DNA of 64,000 nucleotides from Ceratorhiza oryzae-sativae (lineage: Eukaryota; Basidiomycota; Agaricomycetes; Cantharellales; Ceratobasidiaceae): NCBI GenBank assembly GCA_030998015.1, contig JARWMV010000021.1, forward strand, positions 124,001 to 188,000, read 5' to 3'. The number at the start of each line of letters is the position of its first letter. The stretch's first letter is position 1. Below are positions 1 to 10,964 of the stretch, in pieces. The notes under the pieces were generated by a model that was not told the DNA's origin, ran no database searches, and saw only the letters and a list, made by a program, of their open reading frames with translations. The translations under genes were made by a program, and so were the position numbers.

Positions 1-485
1 TTCGCGTATATGCAGTACTAGGATATCTGGGTTTGCAGTATGAGCTTGGTTGTGGGGTCGTGCCTGGCCCGCTCACCGTCTGGTAGCATGTCCAGCATGT
101 CTCGTTCGAGCGTGGATTTGTCGATTGGATTCAAGATTGATTTCTGAAAGCAAAAAATGGACCTAGATATCCGTGGCCATATATTATCCCCCGGAAAGAG
201 TTGGCGGTATTTGTTGACTGCTTCGAGCGCTAGTTTGGCAAGATGGTAGTTGACATGCCGCTCGAAATCCGTGCTGGGCGCTTTCTGTGGTAGTTTTGGA
301 GGCAGAAATACGTGATAAGCAACGTTTAGCAGCGTTTGGTCTCCCGGTGAATAGTCTGTCATTTCGAGTGGTGGTGCTGGGGAAGAAACAACGTGGGTGT
401 CGCGTGGACCCTTTTGCCACCGCCACCCATGGGCGCCACCAAGCGGAGCCGGGGTGGGGCGGGCCGGCTTGGCAGTGTTTGGCAT
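1..485 (-). CDS. DUF6606-domain protein, 5' end (partial at left edge)
   Basis: Minus-strand gene whose 5' end lies at 485 and which leaves the window at 1. The N-terminal 40 residues are low-complexity (Pro/Ala). They are followed by LLNVAYHVFLPPKLPQKAP, the opening block typical of the fungal DUF6606 domain, then a helical stretch with WPRIS and STLERDMLDMLPD. A 50-nt GT-AG intron at 27..76 is supported because removing it joins MLPD to DILVLHIRE in one frame, as the family expects, while reading through hits a stop at 18-20. DUF6606 usually starts very long basidiomycete proteins related to DUF3638/DUF3645 deubiquitinase-like proteins, but that part is outside the window, so function stays open. 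The alternative Met at about 363 would drop the low-complexity leader. Codon use is CpG-rich, as expected of a host gene. Confidence 0.7.
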
Positions 486-1092
486 GGACGATCCTAGCTG
501 CTTCTGCCAGATGCTCGTTTAGACTCGCCTGGAACCTGCAACTTCGAAAGTTCCGGATGGGGGTTGCTTGTCGCCAGGATGGCGTGTGGTGTTCTAAACG
601 GGGAAAACAAGGCTGAGGCGCATGTGTGTCACGGGCTGGATTACTCGGGCGCAAGATGAATGGGTGCCCTCCCTGCAGATCAGTCACAAAGGGAGCGACG
701 GTCCTTGGTCCATCCACGACACACGGTCGAGAATAAACTTGGCATTGGGATATATAGGTCCAGCCAGCGCAACTTGGCCCGACAAACCTGTTCCTCGTCG
801 TCCCCGATCGACGCGAGTCACGTGCCCGGCGCTCGTCTTCTGGACAACGACTGTCACATCTGTAACACGCTCGGAGACGGTCGCGGGGGATTCTGTGTTG
901 CGTGACGACCGGCGATCTGTGCCTGGGACTCTGGCTCGGCGCTTGATCGCGTATATAAGCCGCGTGTCCGACTCGCTCGCCCCCTCTTCTCGTCATCGTG
1001 TGTACCGGTCTGCACACCTTTGCCTTCGCCCGCCCTGGTGGCCCCTTGAACGCCTTCTTCACTCCAGCCCCTTTCTTTTTCTATTCCCAAGC
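486..1092. promoter_or_regulatory. Divergent promoter region between the DUF6606 gene and CTR
   Basis: No convincing coding potential here; open frames exist on both strands but have no domain signal. A TATATAA box lies at 952-958 on the plus strand, about 135 bp before the CTR start codon, and is followed by a C/T-rich leader. A second TATATA (about 750) could serve either gene. CpG density is high, so the region is not part of the decayed block. Confidence 0.45.
952..958 (+). promoter_or_regulatory. TATA box of the CTR gene
   Basis: TATATAA on the plus strand about 135 bp upstream of the CTR start, with a pyrimidine-rich stretch between it and the ATG. Position fits a fungal promoter; no copper-response element could be recognised with confidence. 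Confidence 0.5.
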
Positions 1093-1847
1093 ATGTCTGC
1101 CCTCGTCGTCGTCGCCCTCGCCTCGGGTGTCCTCGCCCACGGAGGAGGCCCCGAGCCCGCCATGCCCGAGACCTCGCTCTCGCAGTCCAATACTGCCATG
1201 TCCACGTCCATGATGATGATGACGCCGTATTTCCACTGGATGGCCGACGCCGATGCGCTCTACTTCAAGTCCTGGGTCCCCCGCTCGACCGGGGCCCTGA
1301 TCGGAGCATGCATCGGCCTCTTTTTCCTCGCCGTGTTCGAGAGATTCTTGGCGAGCGCCAAGGGCCTGATGGAGGCCTGGTGGAGACGACGGTATGTTCC
1401 CGATCCAGCCCATGACCGGAACCTGTACTCGATTAGTTACCGGTCTCCTCATTCGATTTGCAGACAAGCTACCGACTATGCTCGCACACTCGTCACCCCA
1501 GACAACGCCTCGACCCACTCCCATTCCAAGTCCATCGAGTCGGGAACCTATCTCATCACCAACACCCCGCCCTTGATCCCGTCGTTTGAGCCCATCCACG
1601 ACCTCGCCCGGGGCGTCATGCAAGCCGTCCAGAGCCTGATCGGATTCTTTTTGATGTTGTCTATCATGTGAGTTTGCGCCGTTTCCGTAGTCCTTGTTCA
1701 GCTCATCACCCCTTTGTTCGTAGGACATACAACGGCGCATTCCTCATTGCCGTCGTCGTGGGCCTGGGCGTTGGCGAAGTCGCATTTGCGCGTCTTGGCC
1801 GTAGCGGTGCTCATCCAGGATGTGTCGCCGCTCGAACCCACGGATGA
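1093..1847 (+). CDS. CTR-family high-affinity copper transporter, three exons
   Basis: Exons 1093..1391, 1464..1667 and 1724..1847 give a 208-residue protein. Introns are 72 nt (gtatgt...ttgcag) and 56 nt (gtgagt...cgtag). The first intron is a multiple of three without a stop, so an unspliced reading looks like one long frame, but it would put 24 foreign residues between WWRR and ATDYARTL. The protein has a signal-peptide-like start (MSALVVVALASGVLAHG), a Met-rich copper-binding stretch MMMMTPYFHW, TM1 (STGALIGACIGLFFLAVF), a His/Ser-rich cytosolic loop, then TM2 with the MxxxM pore motif (MLSIM) directly followed by TM3 with GxxxG (GLGVG). These are the defining features of Ctr1-type Cu(I) channels, which form trimers in the plasma or vacuolar membrane. 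MLSIM and TYNGAF are joined only by the second splice. Length fits the family. Confidence 0.93.
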
Positions 1848-2140
1848 TTTTCTCACATCGCAACCGGGATCTCTTTCTTTTGACACTTTGATCTCTCAAG
1901 GTGTGTTTGGGACAACGACTATTGTACTGTGTAGCTGTGTACGAGGCCTGTAACCGTGTTTGTACATCCATGCAGAGTTCAGGAGACTTGTCTTGGCGGG
2001 ATGGGTGACCTATAGACTACACCCGGTGTATTTGTATGACGCAATTGTACTTGTATCCCCAGGTAACTCGTCGGTCTGGTGAGGTGTGGTACGACCTGCA
2101 GAGATTCGCATTTTGATTGATTGGGTTTACATGAGGATGA
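1848..2140. other. Convergent 3' region between CTR and the TANGO2-like gene
   Basis: Short intergenic stretch between the stop codons of two convergent genes. It should hold both 3' untranslated regions. Nothing repetitive or coding is visible. Confidence 0.5.
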
Positions 2141-3330
2141 TCATCCGTCTACTCTGTCTCTCTTCTCGACCCTGAACTTGAATCGTCGTTGAGACGATTT
2201 ATCCGCCTTGGCAGGCTCGACCTGCCCCTCGACCATTTGCCAAACATCCCGTTCCACAAACACGGCCGAGCCATCCTTCCCGACCAGGACGATAGTCGTG
2301 AGCCTAGTCCCATAGTAATCTCTTCTATCTCCCTTCAACGCCGGAGCGGCATCGTTCGAAGCGGGCGCCGCGTCGGGTGTGATCGAATCCGACCACGTCC
2401 TCGGTTCGACCTGAATAGGCGGAACCGCGATGGTCGTCCGAAGCGAGTACCTCGAGGTCGGCGGTATGGGGTTTTGCGTGCTGCCACGAGTCGACAAGTC
2501 ATATCCCCGCTCTCCTTGCCCCCAGAACAGATCCTAGCATCACACGCACCTCATCATGTCGAATAACGATTCGACCAGCTCGCCTTGGTCCCACTTGTCC
2601 CTCCCCACGATGCGTCTAAAGAGCGCTTTCCCCTCGGACACTTTGGGCCACTCGCTATCGGCGCGGTCCCGGAGCGGCTCGGCGCAATCGTTCGAATTCG
2701 ACAGCCCGCACCACGCCGACTCGTCCTCGGTCAACGGCCTCGCCACGATCTCGCCCCCTCCGTGCGAATTGGTCGCGATCGCACCTCGATACTCGACCCC
2801 CGCACCGTCGTCCGCTCTCGACTTGGGCGAGAGCAAGAGAAGATTGAACCCGGCGTACGTCCGCTGTGCATCGAGGACCGAGGCGAGATAGTGCGAGAGA
2901 TGTGAATCGCGACTCGACGTCGGCTTGAGAAAGTCAGAGACGAGTTCTCCGCGCGACGAGGCAAATTTGGCGATCAGCTCGGTGATGTTTGTCCTGCAAA
3001 GTAAATTCCGGGCCGCGGTTTGGGTGCTGCAGAGAGATAGAGAGAGCGAGAGCCACGACTTACAACAGACCCACGTCCCCATGTTTATTCATTCCCAACC
3101 ACGTTCCTCCAGCCGCGACGTCTCGTCCCGACAGAATGTCCGCCGGGTCGGTGCTAGATCCAAAGGCGTGCCATTCTGCGGGGAGAGTAGGTCGGGAAAG
3201 GAATTCGTCCCGGTTCGCAGCGAGAATTCTACTCGCGGTCTGAGTATCCTATAGCTACATCCCAAGTCGCGCAAAACGAAGCGTACAGAGCGTATTCTGG
3301 GTGAGTCAGAGTCCAAAACCCGATACACAT
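2141..3330 (-). CDS. TANGO2/NRDE-family protein, four exons
   Basis: Exons on the minus strand: 3330..3287, 3228..3064, 2993..2550 and 2480..2141 (330 residues). All three introns (58, 70 and 69 nt) are GT-AG and restore the family signature exactly. Exon 1 gives MCIGFWTLTHPEYAL; exon 2 gives ILAANRDEFLSRPT and the AGGTWLGMNKHG block; exon 3 gives TNITE and SRGELVSDFL; exon 4 ends with the YGTR and ERD blocks. NRDEF plus RPT and GGTWLG define the NRDE (TANGO2) family, a conserved eukaryotic protein linked in animals to Golgi organisation and haem or lipid handling; its biochemical activity is not settled. Length agrees with fungal members. The Cys just after the initiator Met is also family-typical. 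Codon use is CpG-rich, unlike the transposons downstream. Confidence 0.93.
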
Positions 3331-3500
3331 GGCCGGTGGTTGCCGTCTCAGGGTCATCGGCATGTCATGGGGTGGCTATCCCTTTGCCATTTAGGGCCGG
3401 TTTGAGAGCTGCATGGGGCTAGATTACATTCGCTCTGCATGTCGTGGAGAATACATGCGCATATACGCCACTTGGAAATGGTGAAGCATCACCGCTTCGG
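3331..3500. other. Upstream region of the TANGO2-like gene
   Basis: No coding signal. It should contain the promoter of the minus-strand TANGO2-like gene. No clear TATA box is visible. Confidence 0.35.
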
Positions 3501-4388
3501 TTACGACACATAGGCCACGCAAATCTCTTGGGCACGTACGGACAGGTGACAGAAACCCCAATGTGATTTCATTGTATAGTGATCGATTTTACTTTTACTT
3601 TTTGGTGTGCATAGTGTGTTTACATCATTCGACGACATCAGACCGATAATGTATAAGACAAGAGCGTGCTGTATCGAGAGCAGACCCTTGGGGAGCACTG
3701 GTTTGGATGCTAGTAAACAGGGGTCTTGTGGGTGGCAGAAGAAAAAAAAATAGGAAGTGGGAAGCTCACGATGGACAGGACTGGTGCAATGAGACAGGGA
3801 GTAAGGGGTGTACATCGCGCTGCGCGCGGAAACACGACACAGAGTGCAGTGGCTTCGAGCCACGCGACGTCCGACGAGGCGTATAGGTGGTTACCTCGAC
3901 ACAGTCCCTGTGGGTGAGCACTTCACGTCCCCAACTCGCGCGGGCGCCGTAGCGCCAGGACCGAGTGCTCAACCCGGCGGACACACGTGTTTCTCGAGGG
4001 TTTGACTAGGCTGGCTGCTCAACAGGGAGGATGTCTAGCGCGAGAGCAAGGGTCAGACGCAGGAGATAGGGGCGAGTAGAAGACTAGCTTACCTCTCCGG
4101 CAGTCGCCGGATGCTAGGGGGATCCACGGGTGTTGGAAGCTTTGGTGATGCGCCGAGTCGCGCTAGGGGGGTAGTTGCTGGTCTATGGTGTGGCTAGCTG
4201 TCAAGGGCGGTCAGCTTCGAGCTCGTGGCATAGGAGAGGGGCATACTCATGCAGAGCGACTTGCAGTGGCTGATGTGAGAGAGGGTAGGGGACAGAGGGT
4301 AACACCGCACCCTCTCGAAGTGGGGAGCAGGCGGTGGGTGGTGGTGGCTGAGGACGAGTCGCTGGGTGGGGGAGGGGGGGATTTTATA
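3501..4388 (-). other. Possible spliced minus-strand transcript (short protein or non-coding)
   Basis: A TATAAAA box at 4388..4382 (minus) is followed by a C-rich leader and by well-formed splice sites: donors at 4092, 3894 and 3769, acceptors ending at 3908, 3820 and 3710. The last intron (3769..3710, 60 nt) joins an ATG at 3815 to a frame ending at 3501, giving an 84-residue product beginning MYTPYSLSHCTSPVHPSKPV. That product matches no family I know. One implied exon would be only 13 nt, and the leader contains upstream ATGs, so the transcript could be non-coding or a chance arrangement. It is CpG-rich and lies outside the decayed block. Confidence 0.3.
4382..4388 (-). promoter_or_regulatory. 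Candidate TATA box, minus strand
   Basis: TATAAAA on the minus strand, followed by a C/T-rich stretch about 25-60 bp downstream that would suit transcription start. It supports the tentative transcript at 3501-4388. Confidence 0.4.
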
Positions 4389-4439
4389 CCTACCAAGGTC
4401 CATGAGGATTCAAGCAGGCGCACATAACGGACTCACGTG

Positions 4440-6584
4440 AGTGCAGCCAAGAACGATGAGCAATCGAGGTCGCTGGCCAGAAGCAGGGCCCCAGGCCAGG
4501 CCGGTTGGTCTGGGCTTGGCCCCTATGCTTTTGCAACGTCTCCCGGCTACTTAGCAGCATTACACCCCCTCCCCCAATAGTTCTGATGAATTAAATTTAC
4601 ATATATGCAAATTCTTTCGCCATAGTTTTCTACACACTAGCGCAAATATGTCAACACCGATCACAAATCCCGACATGTGAATCCAAGCTTATACATGCAC
4701 TATAGGAAGTCTAGGCATTAAATCTTAATCACTTGGACTTCCTAGGCATCCATGGATTTCTTGACAGACCGGGCAGGATTTCGGGGTGATCCTGTTGCAA
4801 TTGCCGGATCTATGTATTAAGTAGAAATGTTGAAGTAAAAGAAGTCCGCTAGGCTCCGACAATTGGACTTTAGAAAGATCCAGGCACGCATCCAACTCAG
4901 GTGTTAGGGGTATCGCCTGCATTCTTTGCAACCTGCAGACAGTGACTGGTGCTTTCTGGCCATTCTCGCACCCACAACCGCACTGGTAGCAAGAATGTCA
5001 GTTTACCTGCAGCAAACAGCATTTTTCCTGCATTCCCACAGCTGCAGATATACCCGCTCCCAGGAGTCAATATTTCGAATAGATGTATATACCATTAAAT
5101 AGCCAAATTTTGCGGCTTTCGAACGATATCTTAAACGCAATTTCTGGCCTGGCATAGCGCTCATCACAAGCAAATCTTGGCGAGATTTGACAAGACTGCT
5201 CGTGGAGGTCATGTGACCAGCCACTCTTATTTGACTTCTCGCCTTAATCCTATTTACGAACAACCCAAACAGGCCAACTTTCCAACTTCACAACAGACAA
5301 AATCAGGTAAGTGTCATCTTCCATCAGCATGCTGTACTAACTTGGTTGTGCCAAGTTATACCAGATGCTGTATGCAGGTGTGCAATGTCCACCAATGATA
5401 TAACTGTGAGCTGAGTGATCAGTTGGCTTTCATAGCACAAGCACGCTTGGAGGCTGCAAACAGGTGAGTTATATGCCTTGCACCTGCCTTCTGCTGCCCA
5501 TGCATGTGGTTGCTCACCACCTATTTTTGACTGTCAGCACCTCTGCTTGCCACCACTTGGGCAACAAGATTACCACAACAACACCTGACCTTGAGCAGTG
5601 CATTGTGGCAAACACCCACACTATGGTTCCATGATTGATCAGGCAATGAGTCAATTGCAACCACAGCCCACACTAGATTGATGTGTCTGTTTGAGTGCCC
5701 TTGCTCTCACTTTGCATTCAATCTGTGCCCAGATCCACTGCTTGCCTTTGTTACCACTTGAGCAACAGTGTGCTCACACCCATGGCCAATTCTTGGCCAA
5801 CACATAAAAGTGAACTCTCACACTAGTGCTTTGTGTTTGATTCATATATGGAACCACAGCTAACCATCACTGCTCAAATAACAAGACAATCATGACCTCT
5901 GCTGTGCAGCCAAAAGGCAGCTGCAGCCAGGTGAGTTACTGGCATTGTGCCTATCTGACTGTTGCTCATTTACGCATTTTACTGCCCCTACTGTTGGTAT
6001 CAACCATTGCCATGCCAGCACTGTAATGAGCACAACCATGGCCAACACTTGACCAATGCATTGGGGTAACTGCCCCTGCTACCACTTTGCAGCTGTTAAG
6101 GCAACAACTCAACTGCAACCCACAGCCAATGCTCACCTGGTGCTTCAATTTGAGTGTCAGTACTACCACCTTGTGTTTGACCCCACCCAAATCCACTGCT
6201 TGCCCTCAGTACTGGTCAAGCAAAGGTGTGTCCATGTCTACAGCCAATAATTGAATGATATGTCCACACAAACACCTGTTTCACAGTTATCTTGTGCCTG
6301 TTTTGTAACGCAAATGTTGGATGGCTCTGATGTTGATTACAATCACAAATTTGCTCCAATCCATTGTTTCATATGCATATATATAAAGTGTTCACAGGCT
6401 CAGTTAATCCTTGTAAAGTGTAGGGCTACTTAGCTATCTAAGTGGATGTGAGGAATGTCCAGGCAGATTAATCAGAGCACCTGGCTACTTGAAAATCTGT
6501 GAGTTGGACTGCCTACAGATCCATGTGATTTTTGTGACATCCACCAGGCAGATTCATTTGACCATTTTTGAATTTGGATTTAGT
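4440..6584. repeat. Start of the decayed repeat block; degenerate direct repeats
   Basis: At about 4560 the sequence changes abruptly from CpG-rich to AT-richer, CpG-poor DNA. No gene is recognisable. Two degenerate direct copies can be followed at about 5455-5830 and 5925-6250: both start with a caggtgagtta-like block, share gttgctca, ccatggccaa and atccactgcttgcc, and end near a CATG/ACAGCC block. They may be remnants of one old tandem-duplicated element. The rest shows only scattered stops in all frames. Confidence 0.4.
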
Positions 6585-7035
6585 TGTCAGCAGTGACAAG
6601 TCAAGTGACAGTGTGGATGCCTTTGGGCACTGGAGCAGAGCTCAAGGGGGACTTGGCAACAACAACAAGGAAGATAAGGGCAACAACATGTCATAAGGCA
6701 GTGAGCAGGAAGGAGAACAAGACTTGTATTGACAAGGAAGTCAAGTTTGTGAGGAGGCCTTGTTGAACTTGACCTGGTTTATATACCTTCTTCAACCCAC
6801 ATCAAAACAAACACAACTATACTACAAGTCACATCACTAAGTGATCAAAGCTGCTGCAGAGCTGTGGAATTTCACATCAAAGTTGAAATACATCTTGGTA
6901 AGCAGTCTGGAACATTCTGTGAGTCACATGATACAATTGCCCCATAAAAGGAAAGTGTGTTTTGAAAATGTTCTTAAAAATGTAATAAATTGAGAAAATA
7001 TTATATGACAAATATATGCATGTCAGGTTGTGACA
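6585..7035 (-). repeat. G0 3' LTR (diverged family A LTR)
   Basis: Starts (minus) with TGTCACAACCTGACATG and ends in TGACAA-like sequence. It aligns to other family A LTRs through the ATAAAAGG, CATGTGACTCA and TATATAAACC blocks. It is longer than the usual 375 bp because of extra sequence in the last third. Confidence 0.6.
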
Positions 7036-7049
7036 CTTCCCCCCTTTGG

Positions 7050-8113
7050 GCCCAAGGGTCTCAGGGTTTATTGGTTTGAGCTTTGTGGAAGTTTTCCAGC
7101 ATCTCTGGTGCATTGGCTAGGTCTTAATATGTTTGCCAGGTTTGCTCTCATGACCTAACCATTTGACAAGATATTTCATGATGTGTTTCTGTTGATTATA
7201 TCTGGAGTCAATGATTTGTTCTACCTTGTATTCAACATCCCCCTCTGGTGTGACTATAGGGGGTGGTTGGGGTACTTCTCAGTCAAAGGGATCTTTCTTT
7301 TGATTAAGCAGTGATATATGAAAAACTGGGTGTATCTTCATGGTGTATGGTAAATCAAATTTGTATGCATGTGTGCTGTGATTTGCAACCACCTTGAAAG
7401 GACCAATTTGTTTGTTTGATAATTTTCTTGATGGTCTCTTGGTTCAGATGTTTTCTGTGTTGAGCCAGGTTTTGTCGCCAATCTTGATTGCTTCTGGGGC
7501 ATTGTGCTTTCAGTCATAGTATGCCTTCATTGAGTCTTGTGCCAACTCCAGGGCTGTGCAGAGTTCATTGTAACCCTTCTGCAGCCATTCAGCATGTTCA
7601 TCTGGCAATGGTAGAGACTGCTCTGCTTTGTCTCCTACTGTGAATGTAGGGTGGAAACCATAGTTGGCGTAGAAAGGGGTTTTGCCTGTGGATGCATTGG
7701 TCCCATTGTTGTAGGCAAACTCAGCCAATGGCAATAGTGATACCCAATCATCTTATCAGTCTGATACATAGTGCCTGAGGTAGCCTTTTACTACTTGGTT
7801 TGCCCTTTCTGACTGTCCATCAGTCTGTGGATGGTCTGCTGTTGAGAAAGACAGCTTGATGTCCAACTGCTTGTATAGCTGTCTTAGGAACTGAGATGCA
7901 AAATTTGGACCTCAGTCAGATATGGTTTTCCTGGGTAGCCCATGTAGCTTCCAAACATATGTGACAAATAGATTGGCACAGTCTTTTGCCAATGCTTCTG
8001 ATTGTGTGGGTATGAAGTGAATCATTTTTCTCAAGCAGTCCACTACTGTGAATATGGCATCAAACCCATCTGACACTGGCAGGCCTGTGATAAGGTCATA
8101 CATGATCTCTTCC
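7050..8113 (-). pseudogene. G0 integrase core and C-terminus, broken
   Basis: Minus-strand fragments show the Ty3 integrase order. YDLITGLPVSDGFDAIFTVVD and the KTISD block (8103..7912) carry the first two catalytic Asp positions. [20 protein letters not shown] (7734..7510) follows, then a GPF-like and a chromodomain-like tail toward 7100. Several stops and frame changes separate the pieces. By homology to G1 this enzyme would insert the element cDNA; the copy is dead. Confidence 0.7.
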
Positions 8114-9422
8114 TGTTATGGATCACTAACATTTTTCTATTATTTTAGTCTGCTCTGCCAACCTCAAGTGATGCCTCTGTAATTTTTCTTGAAATTAAAT
8201 GAATTTGTATGCATCTGAAATTGTACTATTTGTGTTCCATTAAATATTAAAAAATCTCCTCTTTCCAACGCATATTTTATCGTGATTTTATCTTAAGAAC
8301 TCAGAGAGATATAGAGGTTGCAATATTTCCTCTTATCAGGAGATATTGATTACAACATTGCACCACTCATATCTTGGCAACCGCTTACTCTATCAGAGCA
8401 ATCTTATGCTCTATCAATAGCTAATCTTTGGCAGTATCTGCTGCCCAAAGATCATTGTGATCCACCAGATCCTTGCACCAGAATGGCCTGAAGATCATTG
8501 GAATCTTACTGGACCATCAATCAAGATCTAATGACTCCAGTGAGTCAGGAGAGCCTTCCAAATTGATCCAGAAGCTTCTCTGACTCACTTTATGACTCAC
8601 TGAGATGTAGCCTCCATTCATTACATGTATATACTATGATAATATGATCTACAAGCCAATAGCAGGTCTCAGATGCATCAATGCCTTTGATCCACACCCT
8701 GTCTTTACTCTCTTATCCTATACTGGGCAAGGGTGTACCCCAAGTATAGCAGTACCCTCTTTTGATGATTGCACTGGCATGCATGCATCTATTTGGCTCT
8801 GGAATGCCCTGCTCAGGGTATAAAAGGACCTCCTCTGAGGCCCTTCCAGACCACCTTCACTCCTCTACTCAACCCAGACCAGTTATTGGTTTCTTTTTCT
8901 CTTTCTATTTCTCTTGTCTGTGTGTGATTTCTTATATAACTAGTACTGAGGAATAAAGTACCATATTAGTTATATACTGTCTGAGTTGTTGTATCTTATA
9001 TATGGAGTTATATAAGGATACAATATTGCCTGATTGAGCATGACATTAAGTACCAGCTATTAGAGGAAATCTAAGTACCTGTAGCTGAGGAAGTACATGC
9101 ATTAGGCAGCCCACCATCTATCCTATAAGCTATTGCTTAAGTCTAGTATTAAGATTAGTATCAGTTAGTCCAAGCAACTAGGGCTGAACTGCATTTAAGA
9201 TATATAAGGGAACCTGATCATAGTAGTCTTGCTCATTATACCTATAAATTAGTCAGTTTACACTGTGAAAGATTAAGACTACCTTGAGTGTTACTTGATT
9301 GCATTGCAACTACTTTGAGCCTTCTTACTCTAGTCTAAGAAGTATTGAGTATGATTAGTGTATACTAACATATCTACTTTTTCTTAAGCTCTAGATATCC
9401 TAGTGTACCCTGACCTGTAACA
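8114..9422 (+). mobile_element. Family B solo LTR, copy 1
   Basis: 1309 bp, beginning TGTTATGGATCACTAACA and ending CTGACCTGTAACA, flanked by the 5-bp duplication CTTCC (8109-8113 and 9423-9427). Removing it and one CTTCC rejoins the G0 integrase sequence. Inside are a TATAAAA promoter (about 8819), an AATAAAG polyadenylation-like signal (about 8951) and a long U5. CpG sites present in copies 2 and 3 are TG or CA here, so this is the oldest of the three. Confidence 0.85.
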
Positions 9423-9427
9423 CTTCC

Positions 9428-10166
9428 CATGGTTTCTCAGGTATAAGTGTTGGGTTGAGGAGGCCAGGTGGTACAGCATTGCTATGCTTGTTCTATATGC
9501 ATGATTCACAGTGAGTCATGTACTCATTGACTGTTTTCTTCATGGAGGACCAGGTGAACATTCAACTGATTAGTTCAAGTGTTCTGAATTGGCCAGGGTG
9601 TCTTGCTGCATGGTTGTCATGTTGGCTTTCTATGACTAGTTTCTGTAGTGACTTGTTGTGGGGTACATATATGTGTCCTTTGAACCATAGTAAGCCTTTG
9701 TCCCATTACCAGTCTTTGACCTTTTCATTGTCTTCCAGTGCCTTGATAATCTTAGCTAGGTGTACATCTCCTGGTATTGCATCTCAGATGAGCTGCTCAA
9801 AGTCATGGTCTGGTGTGACTTCACTTCCCCATAGTTTGGAGAGTTGCAAACAATTTTCTGGTTTGAGCAGAGCTTGGCTCTCACCCCCCCCCTTCTGGCA
9901 GGTGTCTTGAAAGTCTTGATAGAATGTCTGCTTGTCTGTTTTTGGCCCCTTGTATGTACAGGATTTTGAAGTTGAATCTGGGCAAAAATTCATGCCAATG
10001 TGCAACTCAACCACTCAATGGTCAGTTTGTCTTCTGATACTCCAGATTTTTATGATCCAATATGATCTGGATTGGATGTTCAGATCCCTCCAGCAGGTGG
10101 CACCGGTGCTGAAGCACCTTGACAATTGCTAGCATTTCCTTATTGTATATGTTGTAGTTTTGTTCA
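9428..10166 (-). pseudogene. G0 RNase H and integrase N-terminus, broken
   Basis: Continuation of G0 above the family B LTR. On the minus strand, HKNLEY, the hydrophobic FKILYIQGAKN block and a Lys/Gly-rich linker with ESQALL show the RNase H end and the pol linker. The zinc-binding region of integrase follows. Stops interrupt all frames. It is cut at 10166 where the G1 5' LTR begins. Confidence 0.6.
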
Positions 10167-10536
10167 TGTCACAAACTGACATGCATATATCCACTCTATA
10201 ATATTTTCTTGATTTATTACATTTTATGAGATCATTTTCAAAACATACTTGCCTTTTATGGTATATCTGTGTCATGTGATTCAGGGGATGTTCTGGACCA
10301 ATAACCAAGATGTATTTCAACTCTGATGTGCAATTCTGCAGTTCTGCGGTTGCTTCTATTGTGTCTATCTCTTATCAGTCATGACTCACTGTACAGACTT
10401 GTTTTTTATGATGTGGCTTGTATCATGTATATAAACCAGGTCAAGTTTGCAGAGGACCCCTCAAGAACTTGACCTCTTGTCAAATACAAGTTCTTTCTTA
10501 CTATTTTCCTCATTGCCTGACTGGTTGTTGTTGACA
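10167..10536 (+). repeat. G1 5' LTR
   Basis: 370 bp, TGTCACAAACTGACATG to TTGTTGACA. It contains the TATATAAACC promoter, the AGGTCAAGTTT / AACTTGACCT inverted arms and a T-rich end. CpG-depleted. Confidence 0.85.
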
Positions 10537-10538
10537 TC

Positions 10539-10553
10539 GGGTCAAGTTCTTTG
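10539..10553 (+). other. G1 primer-binding site, self-priming type, slightly decayed
   Basis: Two bases after the 5' LTR lies GGGTCAAGTTCTTTG. It differs at two positions from the reverse complement of the LTR segment TCAAGAACTTGACCT. The G3 copy is perfect, so the mismatches are decay. Confidence 0.6.
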
Positions 10554-10964
10554 CAATCATAAGTCTCAGTGTTGCCTGGGATACGTCTGGAGCACCATTG
10601 GCATTGTCTCAAGATAACACCCTGTTGCCTTCCCCAATCCCACTCCACCTACCCACAGCCACAAGACATTGTTGCCCTATACATGCCTCTGTGAAACCAC
10701 GCATACCTATATCAGTTGAAGCACAACCAGTCTTCACAGACACAGCTGCTCACTGACCAAAGGTTGGGTCCCTCACACATTGTAACAAGCTTTGGTTCTC
10801 CAATCTCTTTTGTTGACAAGAGGTGGGGTTGCTCATTGCCCTTAAGTAGTTGAGCAACAGAGGTCACCTTCCTGTTCCAATAGACTTGGGAAAGGGCCTA
10901 TTTTCTTTTCTTGCTTTATCTTGCTCTTGCTTGAGTACATCTCTGACAGAACACACAGCCCTCA

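Larger units (their letters stand above)
6585..10166 (-). mobile_element. G0: decayed 3' half of a family A Ty3 chromovirus
   Basis: Minus-strand element. Its 3' LTR is at 6585..7035, next to a polypurine tract (cccccc on the plus strand at 7040). Going up in coordinate come integrase C-terminus, integrase core, an inserted family B LTR (8114..9422), integrase zinc region and RNase H, then it stops at 10166 against the 5' LTR of G1. The reverse transcriptase, protease and gag are missing. The sequence is more diverged from G1-G3 than they are from one another, so G0 is probably the oldest family A copy here. Confidence 0.75.

Noticed and set aside
125..150. A 19-nt intron in the DUF6606 gene (gtccat...tttcag)
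   Set aside because: Removal would create a frameshift and stop; the unspliced reading fits the family better.
184..1062. 292-codon minus-strand open frame
   Set aside because: Arg/His/Pro-rich, opposite the CTR promoter, no motif; a shadow of CpG-rich DNA.
622..1092. Upstream in-frame extension of the CTR gene
   Set aside because: No domain signal, contains the TATA box and pyrimidine-rich leader; the Met at 1093 starts a good signal-peptide-like segment.
1081..1740. 219-codon minus-strand open frame antisense to CTR
   Set aside because: Composition (Gly/Arg/Glu) and exact overlap with the spliced CTR exons mark it as antisense shadow.
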